Source: Cytobacillus dafuensis
GTDB lineage: Bacteria; Bacillota; Bacilli; Bacillales; Cytobacillaceae
Length of the DNA: 64,000 nucleotides
Direction of reading: 5' to 3'
NCBI RefSeq assembly: GCF_007995155.1
Contig: NZ_CP042593.1
Coordinates: 4,568,001-4,632,000 of the forward strand
Below, piece after piece: positions 41,908-49,837 of the stretch. The first letter of the stretch is position 1. Every line of letters begins with the position of its first letter. The notes beneath the pieces are model-generated. The model ran no database searches. It had not been told where the DNA came from and was given only the letters and a program-made list of their open reading frames with translations. The position numbers and the translations under genes are program-made.

Positions 41908-42750
41908 TTAACGAATTCCGTTGACAAGTCCCATCATTTGATCGGCTATTGAAATGGATCTAGACTGAAATTGATAGGATCGTTGGAGGTTAATTAATTC
42001 GGTCATTTCCTTTGCCATATCAACATTAGACTGTTCAAGAGCACCCTGTTGAATAGCAATTTGATTACGTAAAGGCCCACTCATTTCGGTTAAAATATCC
42101 TCTACAGGCGTATTTAATTCCTCGAAATTTTCTGGAAGACCAAGGAGATTGCCTCCTTTTTGCTCAAGAAATTGAGGTTTTTTTATAAGGGATATTCCAA
42201 GATTGAATTCGCTTGTACTTCCGTTATTCATCGTCGCAATCAATCTTCCTTGCTCTGTCACCTTAAATTCCTTCACATCTCCAGTAATGGTAATTGGATT
42301 ATTATTCTCATCTAAAACAGGATAGCCATCACCTGTTACAAGCATTGTTTCATTTTGTGATAACGGTGTTAAATAAAAGGCGCCATCTCTTGTATAGCGC
42401 ACAGCAGAACCATTCTCTCCTTGCTCTAAAACACGAAAATATTGACCTGTAGTCGTGAAAGCTAGATCAAGAGGCCTGTCAGTCGTTTTTAAGCTTCCTT
42501 GCGTCATCACGAGCTGAGATTGACCAAGCTTAGCCCCAACTCCTACACGAACCCCATTAGGTGTTAACCGATTTCCTTCAGCATTAGGCCTTGTCTGATT
42601 ATTGAACTGCTGAACAAGCAAATCGGTGAAATTCGCTTCTCTGCGCTTATAGCCAGTCGTATCAATATTAGCCATATTATTACTGACAATGTCCATTTGC
42701 TTTTGCAGCTGGGTTAATGTATTTTGTGCAGTGATCATTGTTCTGTTCAT
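41908..42750 (-). CDS. flhP: Flagellar hook-basal body protein FlhP
   Basis: A 280-residue axial protein of the FlgG/FlgF family. It has the N-terminal rod signature LDxxxNNxAN in the form MDIVSNNMANIDTTGYKRRE, a FlgE/F/G-like centre (DRPLDLAFTTTGQYFRVLEQ, RYTRDGAFYLT, VTGDGYPVLDE) and the C-terminal coiled pairing region EQSNVDMAKEMTELINLQR ending in SISIADQMMGLV. B. subtilis FlhP is a distal rod protein needed for hook assembly. ATG start behind AAGGGAG. It follows flhO by about 55 bp, as in B. subtilis. Confidence 0.93.
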   Translation of the reverse strand: MNRTMITAQNTLTQLQKQMDIVSNNMANIDTTGYKRREANFTDLLVQQFNNQTRPNAEGNRLTPNGVRVGVGAKLGQSQLVMTQGSLKTTDRPLDLAFTTTGQYFRVLEQGENGSAVRYTRDGAFYLTPLSQNETMLVTGDGYPVLDENNNPITITGDVKEFKVTEQGRLIATMNNGSTSEFNLGISLIKKPQFLEQKGGNLLGLPENFEELNTPVEDILTEMSGPLRNQIAIQQGALEQSNVDMAKEMTELINLQRSYQFQSRSISIADQMMGLVNGIR

Positions 42751-42804
42751 ATTTTATCTCCCTTATCGGGTTATATGTTTATAGTGATTTTCTTATGTTA
42801 AAAA

Positions 42805-43626
42805 TTAACCGATTCGTCCAATTTCGTTTGCAGCTCTTTCCATGCTGCGGTCGTATGCTTGAAGGACTTTCTGATTCGCTTCAAACGCGCGGTAAGCTGT
42901 CATCATATCGGTCATCGTTCTTCCAACATCTACATTAGACCGCTCGATAAAGCCTTGCTGAAGCTTAAAGCCGTCACCAGCTTCATCGTATGCGCTGCCA
43001 AGAGCATTGCCATCCTCTGTACGATACAGACCGTCTCCTTGTTTCATTAGTCGGTTCGGATCATCTGAAAAGGCAATTCCTAGTCTTGCTGTTTCTCCCG
43101 CATCTCCAGTTAAAACACCATTTTCATTCACGGTAAAATGGTCGCTTGTTAGCTGGATCCGGTTCCCTGCATCATTTAAAACGTATAATCCGCTTGCCGT
43201 TGTTAAGAATCCTTGTCCATCAATTGTAAAGTTCCCGTTTCGTGTATACTGCTGCTCCCCGTTTGGGCCAGCAACTGTAAAAAATACACCGCTATTCTCA
43301 GGCAAAGAAACATCCAATAAGGCAATGTCTGTCTGGTTTCCCGTTTCCTTTAAATCCCCTTGCATAAAAGCAGGAATCGTTTCTTGCATATATACACCTG
43401 TGTTTAGGGAACCAATTTTTTTATTAAAGGGAAGATTAACTCCCTTTGGTGTGGAGCTCGATTGCTCATCGAATCGCGTAAGTAGCATTTCAGGAAATGC
43501 ACGCAAAGAGGATTGATCAGCCTTATAGCCAGGTGTATTGGCATTTGCCATATTATTTGTTAACATTTCAGTTCTTCTTTGCTGAGCGATCATACCGGAA
43601 GCAGCTGTATAAAAACCTCTGAACAT
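42805..43626 (-). CDS. flhO: Flagellar hook-basal body protein FlhO
   Basis: A 273-residue paralog of FlhP with the N-terminal signature MFRGFYTAASGMIAQQRRTE followed by MLTNNMANANTPGYKAD, a central FlgG-like segment (QYTRNGNFTIDGQGFLTTAS) and the C-terminal RSNVDVGRTMTDMMTAYRAF with VLQAYDRSMERA. FlhO forms the distal rod with FlhP. The order mbl-flhO-flhP is that of B. subtilis. A terminator separates it from mbl, so a promoter is expected in 43627-43790. ATG start behind GAGGTGA. Confidence 0.93.
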   Translation of the reverse strand: MFRGFYTAASGMIAQQRRTEMLTNNMANANTPGYKADQSSLRAFPEMLLTRFDEQSSSTPKGVNLPFNKKIGSLNTGVYMQETIPAFMQGDLKETGNQTDIALLDVSLPENSGVFFTVAGPNGEQQYTRNGNFTIDGQGFLTTASGLYVLNDAGNRIQLTSDHFTVNENGVLTGDAGETARLGIAFSDDPNRLMKQGDGLYRTEDGNALGSAYDEAGDGFKLQQGFIERSNVDVGRTMTDMMTAYRAFEANQKVLQAYDRSMERAANEIGRIG

Positions 43627-43790
43627 AAAAAGTTCACCTCATTGTAAAAACTTGGATAAATATTTATGTATAAAAAGCTTAATTTCTCATAGAATTAGAC
43701 GCTATTTCTATTATAAAAAAAATCCATGAAATAAACATTAAATTTTTCGAAAAAAGTATTTATTACTATAACTAGGAAAACGGTTATTCA

Positions 43791-43827
43791 AAAAAGGAGC
43801 CCGCCAGCAGTTTGGCGGGCTCTTTTT
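43791..43827 (-). terminator. Terminator of mbl
   Basis: GAGCCCGCCA / TGGCGGGCTC, 10-bp perfect stem with a 6-nt loop; A-run on the left for the minus-strand U-tract. Confidence 0.95.
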
Positions 43828-43834
43828 AAAACAA

Positions 43835-44836
43835 TTAACCAAGCTTTCTTCTAGGAAGCTTATCAATATTATCGAGCATGATTCCTGTGCCTATTGCAAC
43901 ACAATCCATTGGATTTTCAGCAATAAGTACTGGGACTTTTAATTCTTCAGCTAGAAGGGTGTCAATGCCATGGAGAAGCGCTCCTCCACCTGTTAGGATG
44001 ACACCGCGGTCAATAATGTCAGCTGACAATTCTGGTGGTGTTCGTTCTAATACACTTTTCGCTGCTTGAACGATAACTGAGACTGATTCTCTAAGTGCAT
44101 GCTCAATTTCCTCTGAACGAACAGTAATCGTTCTAGGAAGACCAGTAACCATATCTCGGCCGCGAATTTCCATTTCTTCCGTTCTAGAACCTGGGAAAAC
44201 AGTACCGATGCCTGTTTTAATATTTTCAGCTGTTCTTTCCCCGATTAGAAGCTTGTACTCGCGTTTGATATACTGGAGAATTTCATTGTCAAATGCGTCC
44301 CCAGCCATTTTAATAGAAGAGGAAGTAACGATATCACCCATGGAAAGGACGGCTACATCCGTCGTTCCTCCACCAATATCAACAACCATATTTCCGCTCG
44401 GTTGGAAAATATCCATACCAGCACCGATAGCTGCCACTTTCGGCTCTTCTTCTAAATAAATTTTCTTTCCACCACTTTTTTCGGCCGCTTCTCTAATTGC
44501 TTTTTGCTCGACACTTGTGATGTTTGTCGGACAGCAGATTAAAATGCGAGGCTTTGATAAAAAGCCTTTCACATTCAATTTGTTAATAAAATGCTTTAAC
44601 ATTGCTTCTGTGACATCAAAGTCTGCAATAACTCCATCTTTAAGAGGGCGAATAGCTGCAATATTTCCAGGTGTACGCCCGACCATACGACGTGCTTCCT
44701 CACCTACAGCAAGTACCTTATTCGTGTTTTTATCAATTGCAACAACTGATGGTTCATTCAATACAATTCCACGGCCTTTAACGTGAATCAGCACATTTGC
44801 CGTACCTAAATCAATTCCAATATCCCTTGCAAACAT
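43835..44836 (-). CDS. mbl: MreB-like rod-shape protein Mbl
   Basis: A 333-residue bacterial actin homolog. Nucleotide-binding motifs: phosphate-1 DIGIDLGTANVLIHVKGRGI, phosphate-2 MVVDIGGGTTDVAVLS, adenosine motif VILTGGGALLHGI. It polymerises at the membrane and guides lateral wall synthesis with RodA/PBP and hydrolase partners. The context upstream of flhO and downstream of spoIIID identifies it as mbl, not mreB or mreBH. ATG start behind AGGAGG; its leader contains a 14-bp palindrome just before the ribosome binding site. Confidence 0.95.
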   Translation of the reverse strand: MFARDIGIDLGTANVLIHVKGRGIVLNEPSVVAIDKNTNKVLAVGEEARRMVGRTPGNIAAIRPLKDGVIADFDVTEAMLKHFINKLNVKGFLSKPRILICCPTNITSVEQKAIREAAEKSGGKKIYLEEEPKVAAIGAGMDIFQPSGNMVVDIGGGTTDVAVLSMGDIVTSSSIKMAGDAFDNEILQYIKREYKLLIGERTAENIKTGIGTVFPGSRTEEMEIRGRDMVTGLPRTITVRSEEIEHALRESVSVIVQAAKSVLERTPPELSADIIDRGVILTGGGALLHGIDTLLAEELKVPVLIAENPMDCVAIGTGIMLDNIDKLPRRKLG

Positions 44837-44862
44837 CCTTTATTCGTTCCTCCTTGATTACT

Positions 44863-44876
44863 GGACAGCACTGTCC
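44863..44876 (-). promoter_or_regulatory. Palindrome in the mbl leader
   Basis: GGACAG-ca-CTGTCC, 6-bp arms, about 15 bp before the AGGAGG of mbl. Either an operator or a small RNA hairpin near the ribosome binding site. The remaining gap up to 45180 shows no gene. Confidence 0.45.
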
Positions 44877-45179
44877 GCCATTTTTGACTTATGGACATAA
44901 TCAAGCGCCAAACCTTAAGCCCGGCACAATTTCTTATGTTTTTCAGCTATGTTAAGCGAACCTCGCTATTTTTTTGTATTTTCTTCTCATGTATGAATCT
45001 ATAAACTTTTGATATACGAACTAAGTTCTATCCTAATTCATTATTCTACCACACTCATTGAAATTTAAATAACATTTTGTCAGAAATTGTGAGAGTTTTT
45101 GAAGAAATTTGTCGTAGGCAGAAAAGATTAGGTGAATATTGGTCATTTTCATTTCTTTTTATAGGTCCTGCTGCATATT

Positions 45180-45214
45180 TAAAAAGCAACCAGCTGAAAT
45201 TGCCGATTGCTTTT
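45180..45214 (-). terminator. Terminator of spoIIID
   Basis: AAAAGCAA / TTGCTTTT, 8-bp stem with a 17-nt loop, 43 bp beyond the spoIIID stop; modest stability. Confidence 0.7.
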
Positions 45215-45256
45215 GCGCTTCAAATATCATAGTCGATCAGTCGCTTTAGCATTATT

Positions 45257-45529
45257 TTACTTAACGACCTCTCCTTCCATTTCTTCTTTCTTATATTTCA
45301 TCTTTGTGGCTTCTCCCCCGCGTAAATGTCGGATTGATTTATGATAATCTAGAATTTCCTTCACTTCATTCGCCAGTTCAGGGTTAATTTCAGGAAGTCT
45401 TTCTGTTAAGTCTTTATGGACTGTACTTTTGGATACGCCAAACTCTTTCGCAATGACGCGAACTGTTTTTCTCGTCTCCACGATATACTTTCCAATCTTG
45501 ATAGTTCTCTCTTTGATGTAATCGTGCAC
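45257..45529 (-). CDS. spoIIID: Mother-cell sporulation regulator SpoIIID
   Basis: A 90-residue DNA-binding protein. Start chosen at the GTG at 45529 (MHDYIKERTIKIGKYI), behind GGGAGG, matching the 93-residue B. subtilis protein almost residue for residue at the N-terminus. The helix-turn-helix is KTVRVIAKEFGVSKSTVHKD. The C-terminal basic helix (HLRGGEATKMKYKKEE) also contacts DNA. SpoIIID activates or represses many sigma-E genes and helps switch to sigma-K. A 7-bp inverted repeat CCGCATG/CATGCGG (45606-45645) lies upstream; no clear usd-like leader ORF was found. Confidence 0.97.
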   Translation of the reverse strand: MHDYIKERTIKIGKYIVETRKTVRVIAKEFGVSKSTVHKDLTERLPEINPELANEVKEILDYHKSIRHLRGGEATKMKYKKEEMEGEVVK

Positions 45530-46291
45530 ACCACTCGCCCTCCCTAAATTGGATGTGAGAAGTGTGAAATGAGACTCGCTTTTTCGCCTTGACCTATACT
45601 TCATTCCGCATGGAAAAGGTTGCTAAAATAATCTTACTCATGCGGCAGAAAGCTATTACTTTCTGAACTTGCGGTGAATAAACATGTCCCGAGGCACATT
45701 CAATGTTACTTCTAAACGACTCCTCACCTCAAACACTCTCTTTGTAAGGTTTGTATCAGTGTATTAGCTTGGTTGCTGATATATGCACGAAAAACTCAAT
45801 AGGGACAAGGTATTATGAAAGTTTTTTGAAAATTTAACGATTTACCAAATATAACCCATCTTATTTAATAAAATACTTTTTCTGACCTACATAAAAAAAT
45901 TAATACAAATGTCAAATTCACCAGATCTAAACACCTAATTAAGGAAGATTTTCACTGTGCAAAACTAAGTCTTATTTCCTTATCATTCGACATTTTCTTT
46001 ATTAACAAATTATGTCTTTACAATGTAAACATTGCTTTCCGAATCTTTATTTTTATATTTATAGGAATTTATTACCTATGCCAACAATATCTCTAGTCTT
46101 TCTTGCCTGCATCTTGAATACTTACCTAGTGGATAAGAAGGAGACAAAATTCTGCAATTATCATGATATTATCCCTATTGTCGACATTAATAGATTCAAA
46201 TAGAATGAGTCTGAATGGCTATTCATATTTATGGTTTTAGCACCATGTTTATCCATTTGTTTCCTAGTTGTTAGAAGAAGGGGAGTTTTCG
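45530..46291. other. Intergenic region between divergent spoIIID and LysM genes
   Basis: About 760 bp, AT-rich. A 63-codon frame at 46012-46203 has no ribosome binding site and unusual composition, so it is not called. Apart from the inverted repeat near 45606-45645, no structured feature was seen. Confidence 0.5.
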
Positions 46292-46936
46292 ATGATCATG
46301 CAAAGTCGTAAAGAGAGAATAATAGCAGAAAGGAGAACAAAGGCTAGAAAGCGGAAGGTTACGTTTGCTGGAGCAACACTTGCCGCAGCAATTACTGCTT
46401 CATCTTTTGCATTAACAACAAATGAAGCAAAAGCACTCAGTGGCACTTATACAGTCAAAGAAGGAGATTCTCTTTACCGTATTTCAAAGGAAAATGGAAT
46501 ATCTATTAAAGAGCTAAAAAGTATCAATAAGCTTACTTCCGACAAAATTTATATCGGACAAACCTTAGAGGTTCCTGTAAAGCTTCAAACACCAGGAGAT
46601 TCTTTACAGAGTGCTGCTGTCTATACTGTTGCCCCTGGAGACACTCTTTGGAGTATCGCAAATAGATTTGGTATTTCAGTAGAGGAGCTTAAAAAGCAAA
46701 ACAATCTGACGAAAAATATGGTTCTTATCGATCAAAAACTTATCATTCTTGATAACATTTTTTATAAAAAAGCAAAGGTCATTGGTGCTGTTGATAAACA
46801 GACAGTTGAATTCATCTCTAATAATAACCATTTTGTCTTAATGGTCCCATACGGCACAGCACATACCTATCAAAAACTCGCTGGTAAGGAAGTCATTGTT
46901 TCCTATAAAAATGGAGCACTAATTCAAATTCAATAA
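46292..46936 (+). CDS. Secreted double-LysM protein
   Basis: A 214-residue protein. Start chosen at the ATG at 46292 with AAGGGGAG 6 nt upstream. The basic N-terminus (RKERIIAERRTKARKRK) precedes a signal segment (VTFAGATLAAAITASSFAL) ending near EAKA. LysM 1 spans about 45-88 (YTVKEGDSLYRISKENGIS) and LysM 2 about 104-147 (YTVAPGDTLWSIANRFGIS). A C-terminal module of 60 residues has no recognised catalytic motif. It probably binds peptidoglycan; its place beside spoIIID and spoIIQ hints at a cortex or spore-coat role, unproven. Confidence 0.86.
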   Translation: MIMQSRKERIIAERRTKARKRKVTFAGATLAAAITASSFALTTNEAKALSGTYTVKEGDSLYRISKENGISIKELKSINKLTSDKIYIGQTLEVPVKLQTPGDSLQSAAVYTVAPGDTLWSIANRFGISVEELKKQNNLTKNMVLIDQKLIILDNIFYKKAKVIGAVDKQTVEFISNNNHFVLMVPYGTAHTYQKLAGKEVIVSYKNGALIQIQ

Positions 46937-47153
46937 TCAACAGAGATCATTCTTCACCTCTTCCCGAAAAAACCTGCGTAGATAATCATTTTTATTTACT
47001 CCAAATGATATAACTAACCCAATCAGTCTTTTGTTACAGTTTATTAATATACCAGATTTTATGAAGAAAAATGACATAAGCTCCGGTATTTCTCGGGAAA
47101 TTTGTCGATTTTGTATCCTGAACTTATTCATAACTCGAATTTTACGTTGCAAT

Positions 47154-47179
47154 AAAAAAACCCGCCATTGGCGGGTTTT
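47154..47179 (-). terminator. Terminator of spoIIQ
   Basis: CCCGCC-att-GGCGGG stem with the A7 at 47154-47160 on the left, overlapping the end of the gene region. Confidence 0.9.
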
Positions 47180-47180
47180 C

Positions 47181-48068
47181 TTATGCATTTGAGGATTCTT
47201 TTGTATTTTCTTTTGTCTTGTCATCAGAATTTTCTTTTTCTCCAGAATCCTTCTCTTCATCGCTTGATTTATCATCTTCAGGTTTATCTTCTGGAGTCTT
47301 GTCCTCTACCGCATCTTTTTCTTCTGTTGGTTTTTTATCATCAGCTGATTCCGTTTTATCAGTTTGCTCAAGCTCCTGTAACGTGCTTAACGGTTTTTGT
47401 AAGTAATCTTCCGGATTTACAGCTACACTGTTCTTGCGAATTTCAAAATGTACATGTATACCGCTTTCTTCGTCAAACATGCTTTCTCCAGCTTTTGCAA
47501 TAACTTGTCCTTGCTTCACTTCGTCGCCAACCTCAACAACGATCTCATTAACTGATTGATATTGGGTTACAATTCCATTGTCATGATCAATTTCAATGAC
47601 ATTTCCCAAAAGCACATCTTCATCCACTTTTGTAACAGTCCCACTTAGTGATGCTACAACATCAAATGTTTCGCCTTCTCCCACTTGAATATCAATACCT
47701 GTATTTTGATGGTATTGATTATGGTAAAACACCAGTGCCGCTTCCTGATCTTCAGCCTTGCCATTCTTATCATAGAATTTTCTTAGAATGACTGCTGAAT
47801 CAGCGTCTTTTACAGGCATCGTGAAGTTTTCCATAGCACGGTTAACCTCAATTCCAGGATCGTTGAACTTTTTGCCTGGAACATCTGTCGCCTTATTATC
47901 TAGGCTTTTCGGATCCGTTGCACTGTTATTTGCGTTTTGATACCAAAGGACCGCGGTTAGAATGATTGCTGCTGTTGCAATGTAGATAGCTGGGAATGCC
48001 CAACGCTTTTTGAAAAAGCGCTTAAAGCTGGATTTTTGAGAAGATCGTTTCTTTTCTTCCTCTCTCAT
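47181..48068 (-). CDS. spoIIQ: Forespore protein SpoIIQ (M23-like)
   Basis: A 295-residue bitopic membrane protein: cytoplasmic basic N-terminus, TM at about 24-43 (FPAIYIATAAIILTAVLWYQ), extracellular LytM/M23 domain at about 110-225, and a Lys/Glu/Asp/Ser-rich low-complexity tail. The HVHFEIRKN motif is kept, but the first zinc ligand region reads QNTGIDI without the expected His, as in SpoIIQ, which is a degenerate peptidase. SpoIIQ in the forespore membrane binds SpoIIIAH across the septum during engulfment. B. subtilis SpoIIQ is 283 residues. ATG start behind GAGGTGA. Confidence 0.95.
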   Translation of the reverse strand: MREEEKKRSSQKSSFKRFFKKRWAFPAIYIATAAIILTAVLWYQNANNSATDPKSLDNKATDVPGKKFNDPGIEVNRAMENFTMPVKDADSAVILRKFYDKNGKAEDQEAALVFYHNQYHQNTGIDIQVGEGETFDVVASLSGTVTKVDEDVLLGNVIEIDHDNGIVTQYQSVNEIVVEVGDEVKQGQVIAKAGESMFDEESGIHVHFEIRKNSVAVNPEDYLQKPLSTLQELEQTDKTESADDKKPTEEKDAVEDKTPEDKPEDDKSSDEEKDSGEKENSDDKTKENTKESSNA

Positions 48069-48143
48069 TTATCATCACCTCAGCAATCATTCTGAACAGT
48101 TTAGAAGAATTATATACATTCTATAAAAAATATTTTTTTCGAT

Positions 48144-48173
48144 TATTTTTCGACATGATCGATGAAATTATAC
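48144..48173 (-). promoter_or_regulatory. Candidate sigma-F promoter of spoIIQ
   Basis: On the minus strand GTATA (48169-48173), 15-bp spacer, TCGAAAAATA (48144-48153). Matches the sigma-F pattern GTATA-N15-GGnRAnAnTR at all but the two leading G positions. spoIIQ is a known sigma-F gene. Confidence 0.65.
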
Positions 48174-48295
48174 ATTTTTGTTTAAAAATTTTTCTATAAA
48201 AATCATTAGTACCCACTTTCAACCTTGTATGTAGCTGGTGATTACTTCGTACATCAATGCTTGCTCAACCAGTCCGACGACATTTTCATTTTTAC

Positions 48296-48412
48296 ATTAG
48301 AAATACTTGGCGTTCGCCAAGTCATTTTTGGCGAATGCCTTAGTTTTCTTATGCGATCTTGTTAGCAGATATTTAATTGAACACACACTTTACTTTAGTA
48401 CGTTAATATACT
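48296..48412. repeat. Dispersed element, full copy
   Basis: ATTAGAAATACTTGGCGTTCG, hairpin partner GCGAATGCCTTAGTTTTC, TTATGCGATC, then TTAGCAGATATTTAATTGAA and CACTTTACTTTAGTAC. About 90 percent identical by eye to 41445-41562. The remaining gap around it holds no gene. Confidence 0.92.
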
Positions 48413-48430
48413 TAAACTTTCTTATTAGCC

Positions 48431-48457
48431 AAAAAAAGCTACCATCATTATGGTAGC
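48431..48457 (-). terminator. Terminator of spoIID
   Basis: GCTACCAT-catt-ATGGTAGC, 8-bp stem with the A7 at 48431-48437 on the left. Confidence 0.93.
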
Positions 48458-48500
48458 TCCTTTGATTTAATCTCCACCCCAAAAACACAAATAATCCATT

Positions 48501-48525
48501 TGTCCACGAGCGGTGCCTGGCACCG
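48501..48525. repeat. REP-like palindrome
   Basis: TGTCCAC (48501-48507), then CGGTGC-ctg-GCACCG (48511-48525). Same family as 31475 and 31511, and related to 8597. Confidence 0.7.
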
Positions 48526-48532
48526 ATGAATG

Positions 48533-49564
48533 TTATTTTTTTGCTAGGACTTTTGTTAATACATTTTCTGAATCGGCGATTTCTACGCCTTGATAATAAT
48601 AGGCGATGATGTCTTTATAGTTTTTTCCTTCTGCAGCCATCCCGTTTGCTCCGTATTGGCTCATACCAACGCCGTGTCCATAACCCTTTGTGTTAATGAC
48701 AATATTGTCGCCCTTACGCTTCCAAGTAAAGTCTGTGGAATTGAGCCCGAGCTCTTCCCTTACATCTTTCCCCTTCACAACCTTGCCGTTTATTTCAACC
48801 TTGCCTACACGCTTGCCAGCAGTCCTCTCTGTTACCGTACCAATTGTACTATCATCAGGTAGCTTCACGCCAAGCTTCGACTCGAATTCTGAAATGGACA
48901 ATACTTTTTGATCGCTGAACTTAGGAGATTTTAAATCCCATGGGCTTTCTACACTTTTTAAATATGGAATTGGAGTTAACCAGATGTCCTCGGAATTTTC
49001 CGTAAACCCATTACTTGTCGAAAAGAAACTTGCATCTATCGGTGTACCTTCGTATGTTATGATTTGTCCGCTTGTTTCGTTGACCGCTTCTGTGATTTTT
49101 TTAATCGCCCAATTATAATCAGCTTTAAACGTTCTTTTTATTTCTTCTTTATCTTTATATACCTGATGTTCCACCGTATCAGTAACAAGGGCATCACCAG
49201 GTAATCCCGACTTCTTTTTACTTAGCATTTGATTAACAATATATGTTCTTGCTGCTAAAGCCTGAGCCTTTAAAGCTTCTTTTTCGAATTGTCTTGGCAT
49301 TTCTGAAGCAACGACACCAACTACATATTCCTCAAGCGGAAGCTTTTCAACTTTCTTTTTTTCCATTCGAAAAACGGCTACTTCTATGGAAGATTGAGTA
49401 GAAGAAGATGCTGTTTCAACCGAGCTGTCTCCCTTTTTTAGTTGCTCCCCTAACTTGCCGGTTACCTTATCTTCAGTAAAAGGGAGTACTAACAAAGAAG
49501 GGATCAAGAGTGTAATGAAAATCAGCAGTGCGGCTAGTGCGATGATAGGTTTGAATTTTGTCAT
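48533..49564 (-). CDS. spoIID: Stage II sporulation protein D (SpoIID)
   Basis: A 343-residue membrane-anchored lytic transglycosylase. N-terminal TM at about 7-30 (IIALAALLIFITLLIPSLLV). SpoIID domain: LPLEEYVVGVVASEMPRQFE with the conserved catalytic Glu, KAQALAARTYIVNQM, DASFFSTSNGFTENSEDIW, and C-terminal NTKGYGHGVGMSQYGANGMA. SpoIID cleaves denuded glycan strands made by SpoIIP during engulfment. ATG start. It lies downstream of murAA on the same strand but after its own candidate sigma-E promoter. Confidence 0.97.
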   Translation of the reverse strand: MTKFKPIIALAALLIFITLLIPSLLVLPFTEDKVTGKLGEQLKKGDSSVETASSSTQSSIEVAVFRMEKKKVEKLPLEEYVVGVVASEMPRQFEKEALKAQALAARTYIVNQMLSKKKSGLPGDALVTDTVEHQVYKDKEEIKRTFKADYNWAIKKITEAVNETSGQIITYEGTPIDASFFSTSNGFTENSEDIWLTPIPYLKSVESPWDLKSPKFSDQKVLSISEFESKLGVKLPDDSTIGTVTERTAGKRVGKVEINGKVVKGKDVREELGLNSTDFTWKRKGDNIVINTKGYGHGVGMSQYGANGMAAEGKNYKDIIAYYYQGVEIADSENVLTKVLAKK

Positions 49565-49626
49565 GATTTATGCCTCCATAAGATAGTATTCTATAGACCC
49601 TTACCTTCAAGTCTCGTCTCTTTTCA

Positions 49627-49655
49627 TTCTTATGGTCTTGGACAGGCTATTATGA
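49627..49655 (-). promoter_or_regulatory. Candidate sigma-E promoter of spoIID
   Basis: On the minus strand TCATAAT (49649-49655), 14-bp spacer, CATAAGAA (49627-49634), close to the sigma-E pattern with ATATT-like -35 and CATAcanT -10, about 65 bp before the spoIID start. spoIID is a known sigma-E gene. Confidence 0.65.
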
Positions 49656-49741
49656 CAAGTTTTTTTCACTTAAATGTGCATGAATTTCCTTTCATTCGAT
49701 CAAGCTATTAAGGTTTGAAAAGGAATTCAGTCCAGAAATAG

Positions 49742-49790
49742 AAAAAACGCAAAATCGGCCGGTCAGATGTCTGACAGGTTAATTTTGCGT
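49742..49790 (-). terminator. Terminator of the murAA transcript
   Basis: ACGCAAAAT / ATTTTGCGT outer stem with inner GTCAGA/TCTGAC; A-run at 49742-49747 for the minus-strand U-tract. Confidence 0.9.
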
Positions 49791-49837
49791 GATTGGTATC
49801 TTAATTGCAGATATATAGGGAAATACATCCCCATAAA

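Noticed and set aside
45530..45650. usd-like leader ORF before spoIIID
   Set aside because: A 15-codon frame (MSKIILATFSMRNEV) is present but has no ribosome binding site, so it is not called.
46012..46203. Plus-strand frame of 63 codons before the LysM gene
   Set aside because: No ribosome binding site and Cys/aromatic-rich composition typical of chance frames in AT-rich DNA.
46937..47275. Minus-strand frame of 112 codons overlapping the 3' end of spoIIQ
   Set aside because: It runs through the spoIIQ terminator and in another frame of the spoIIQ coding end, has a basic low-complexity composition and no ribosome binding site.
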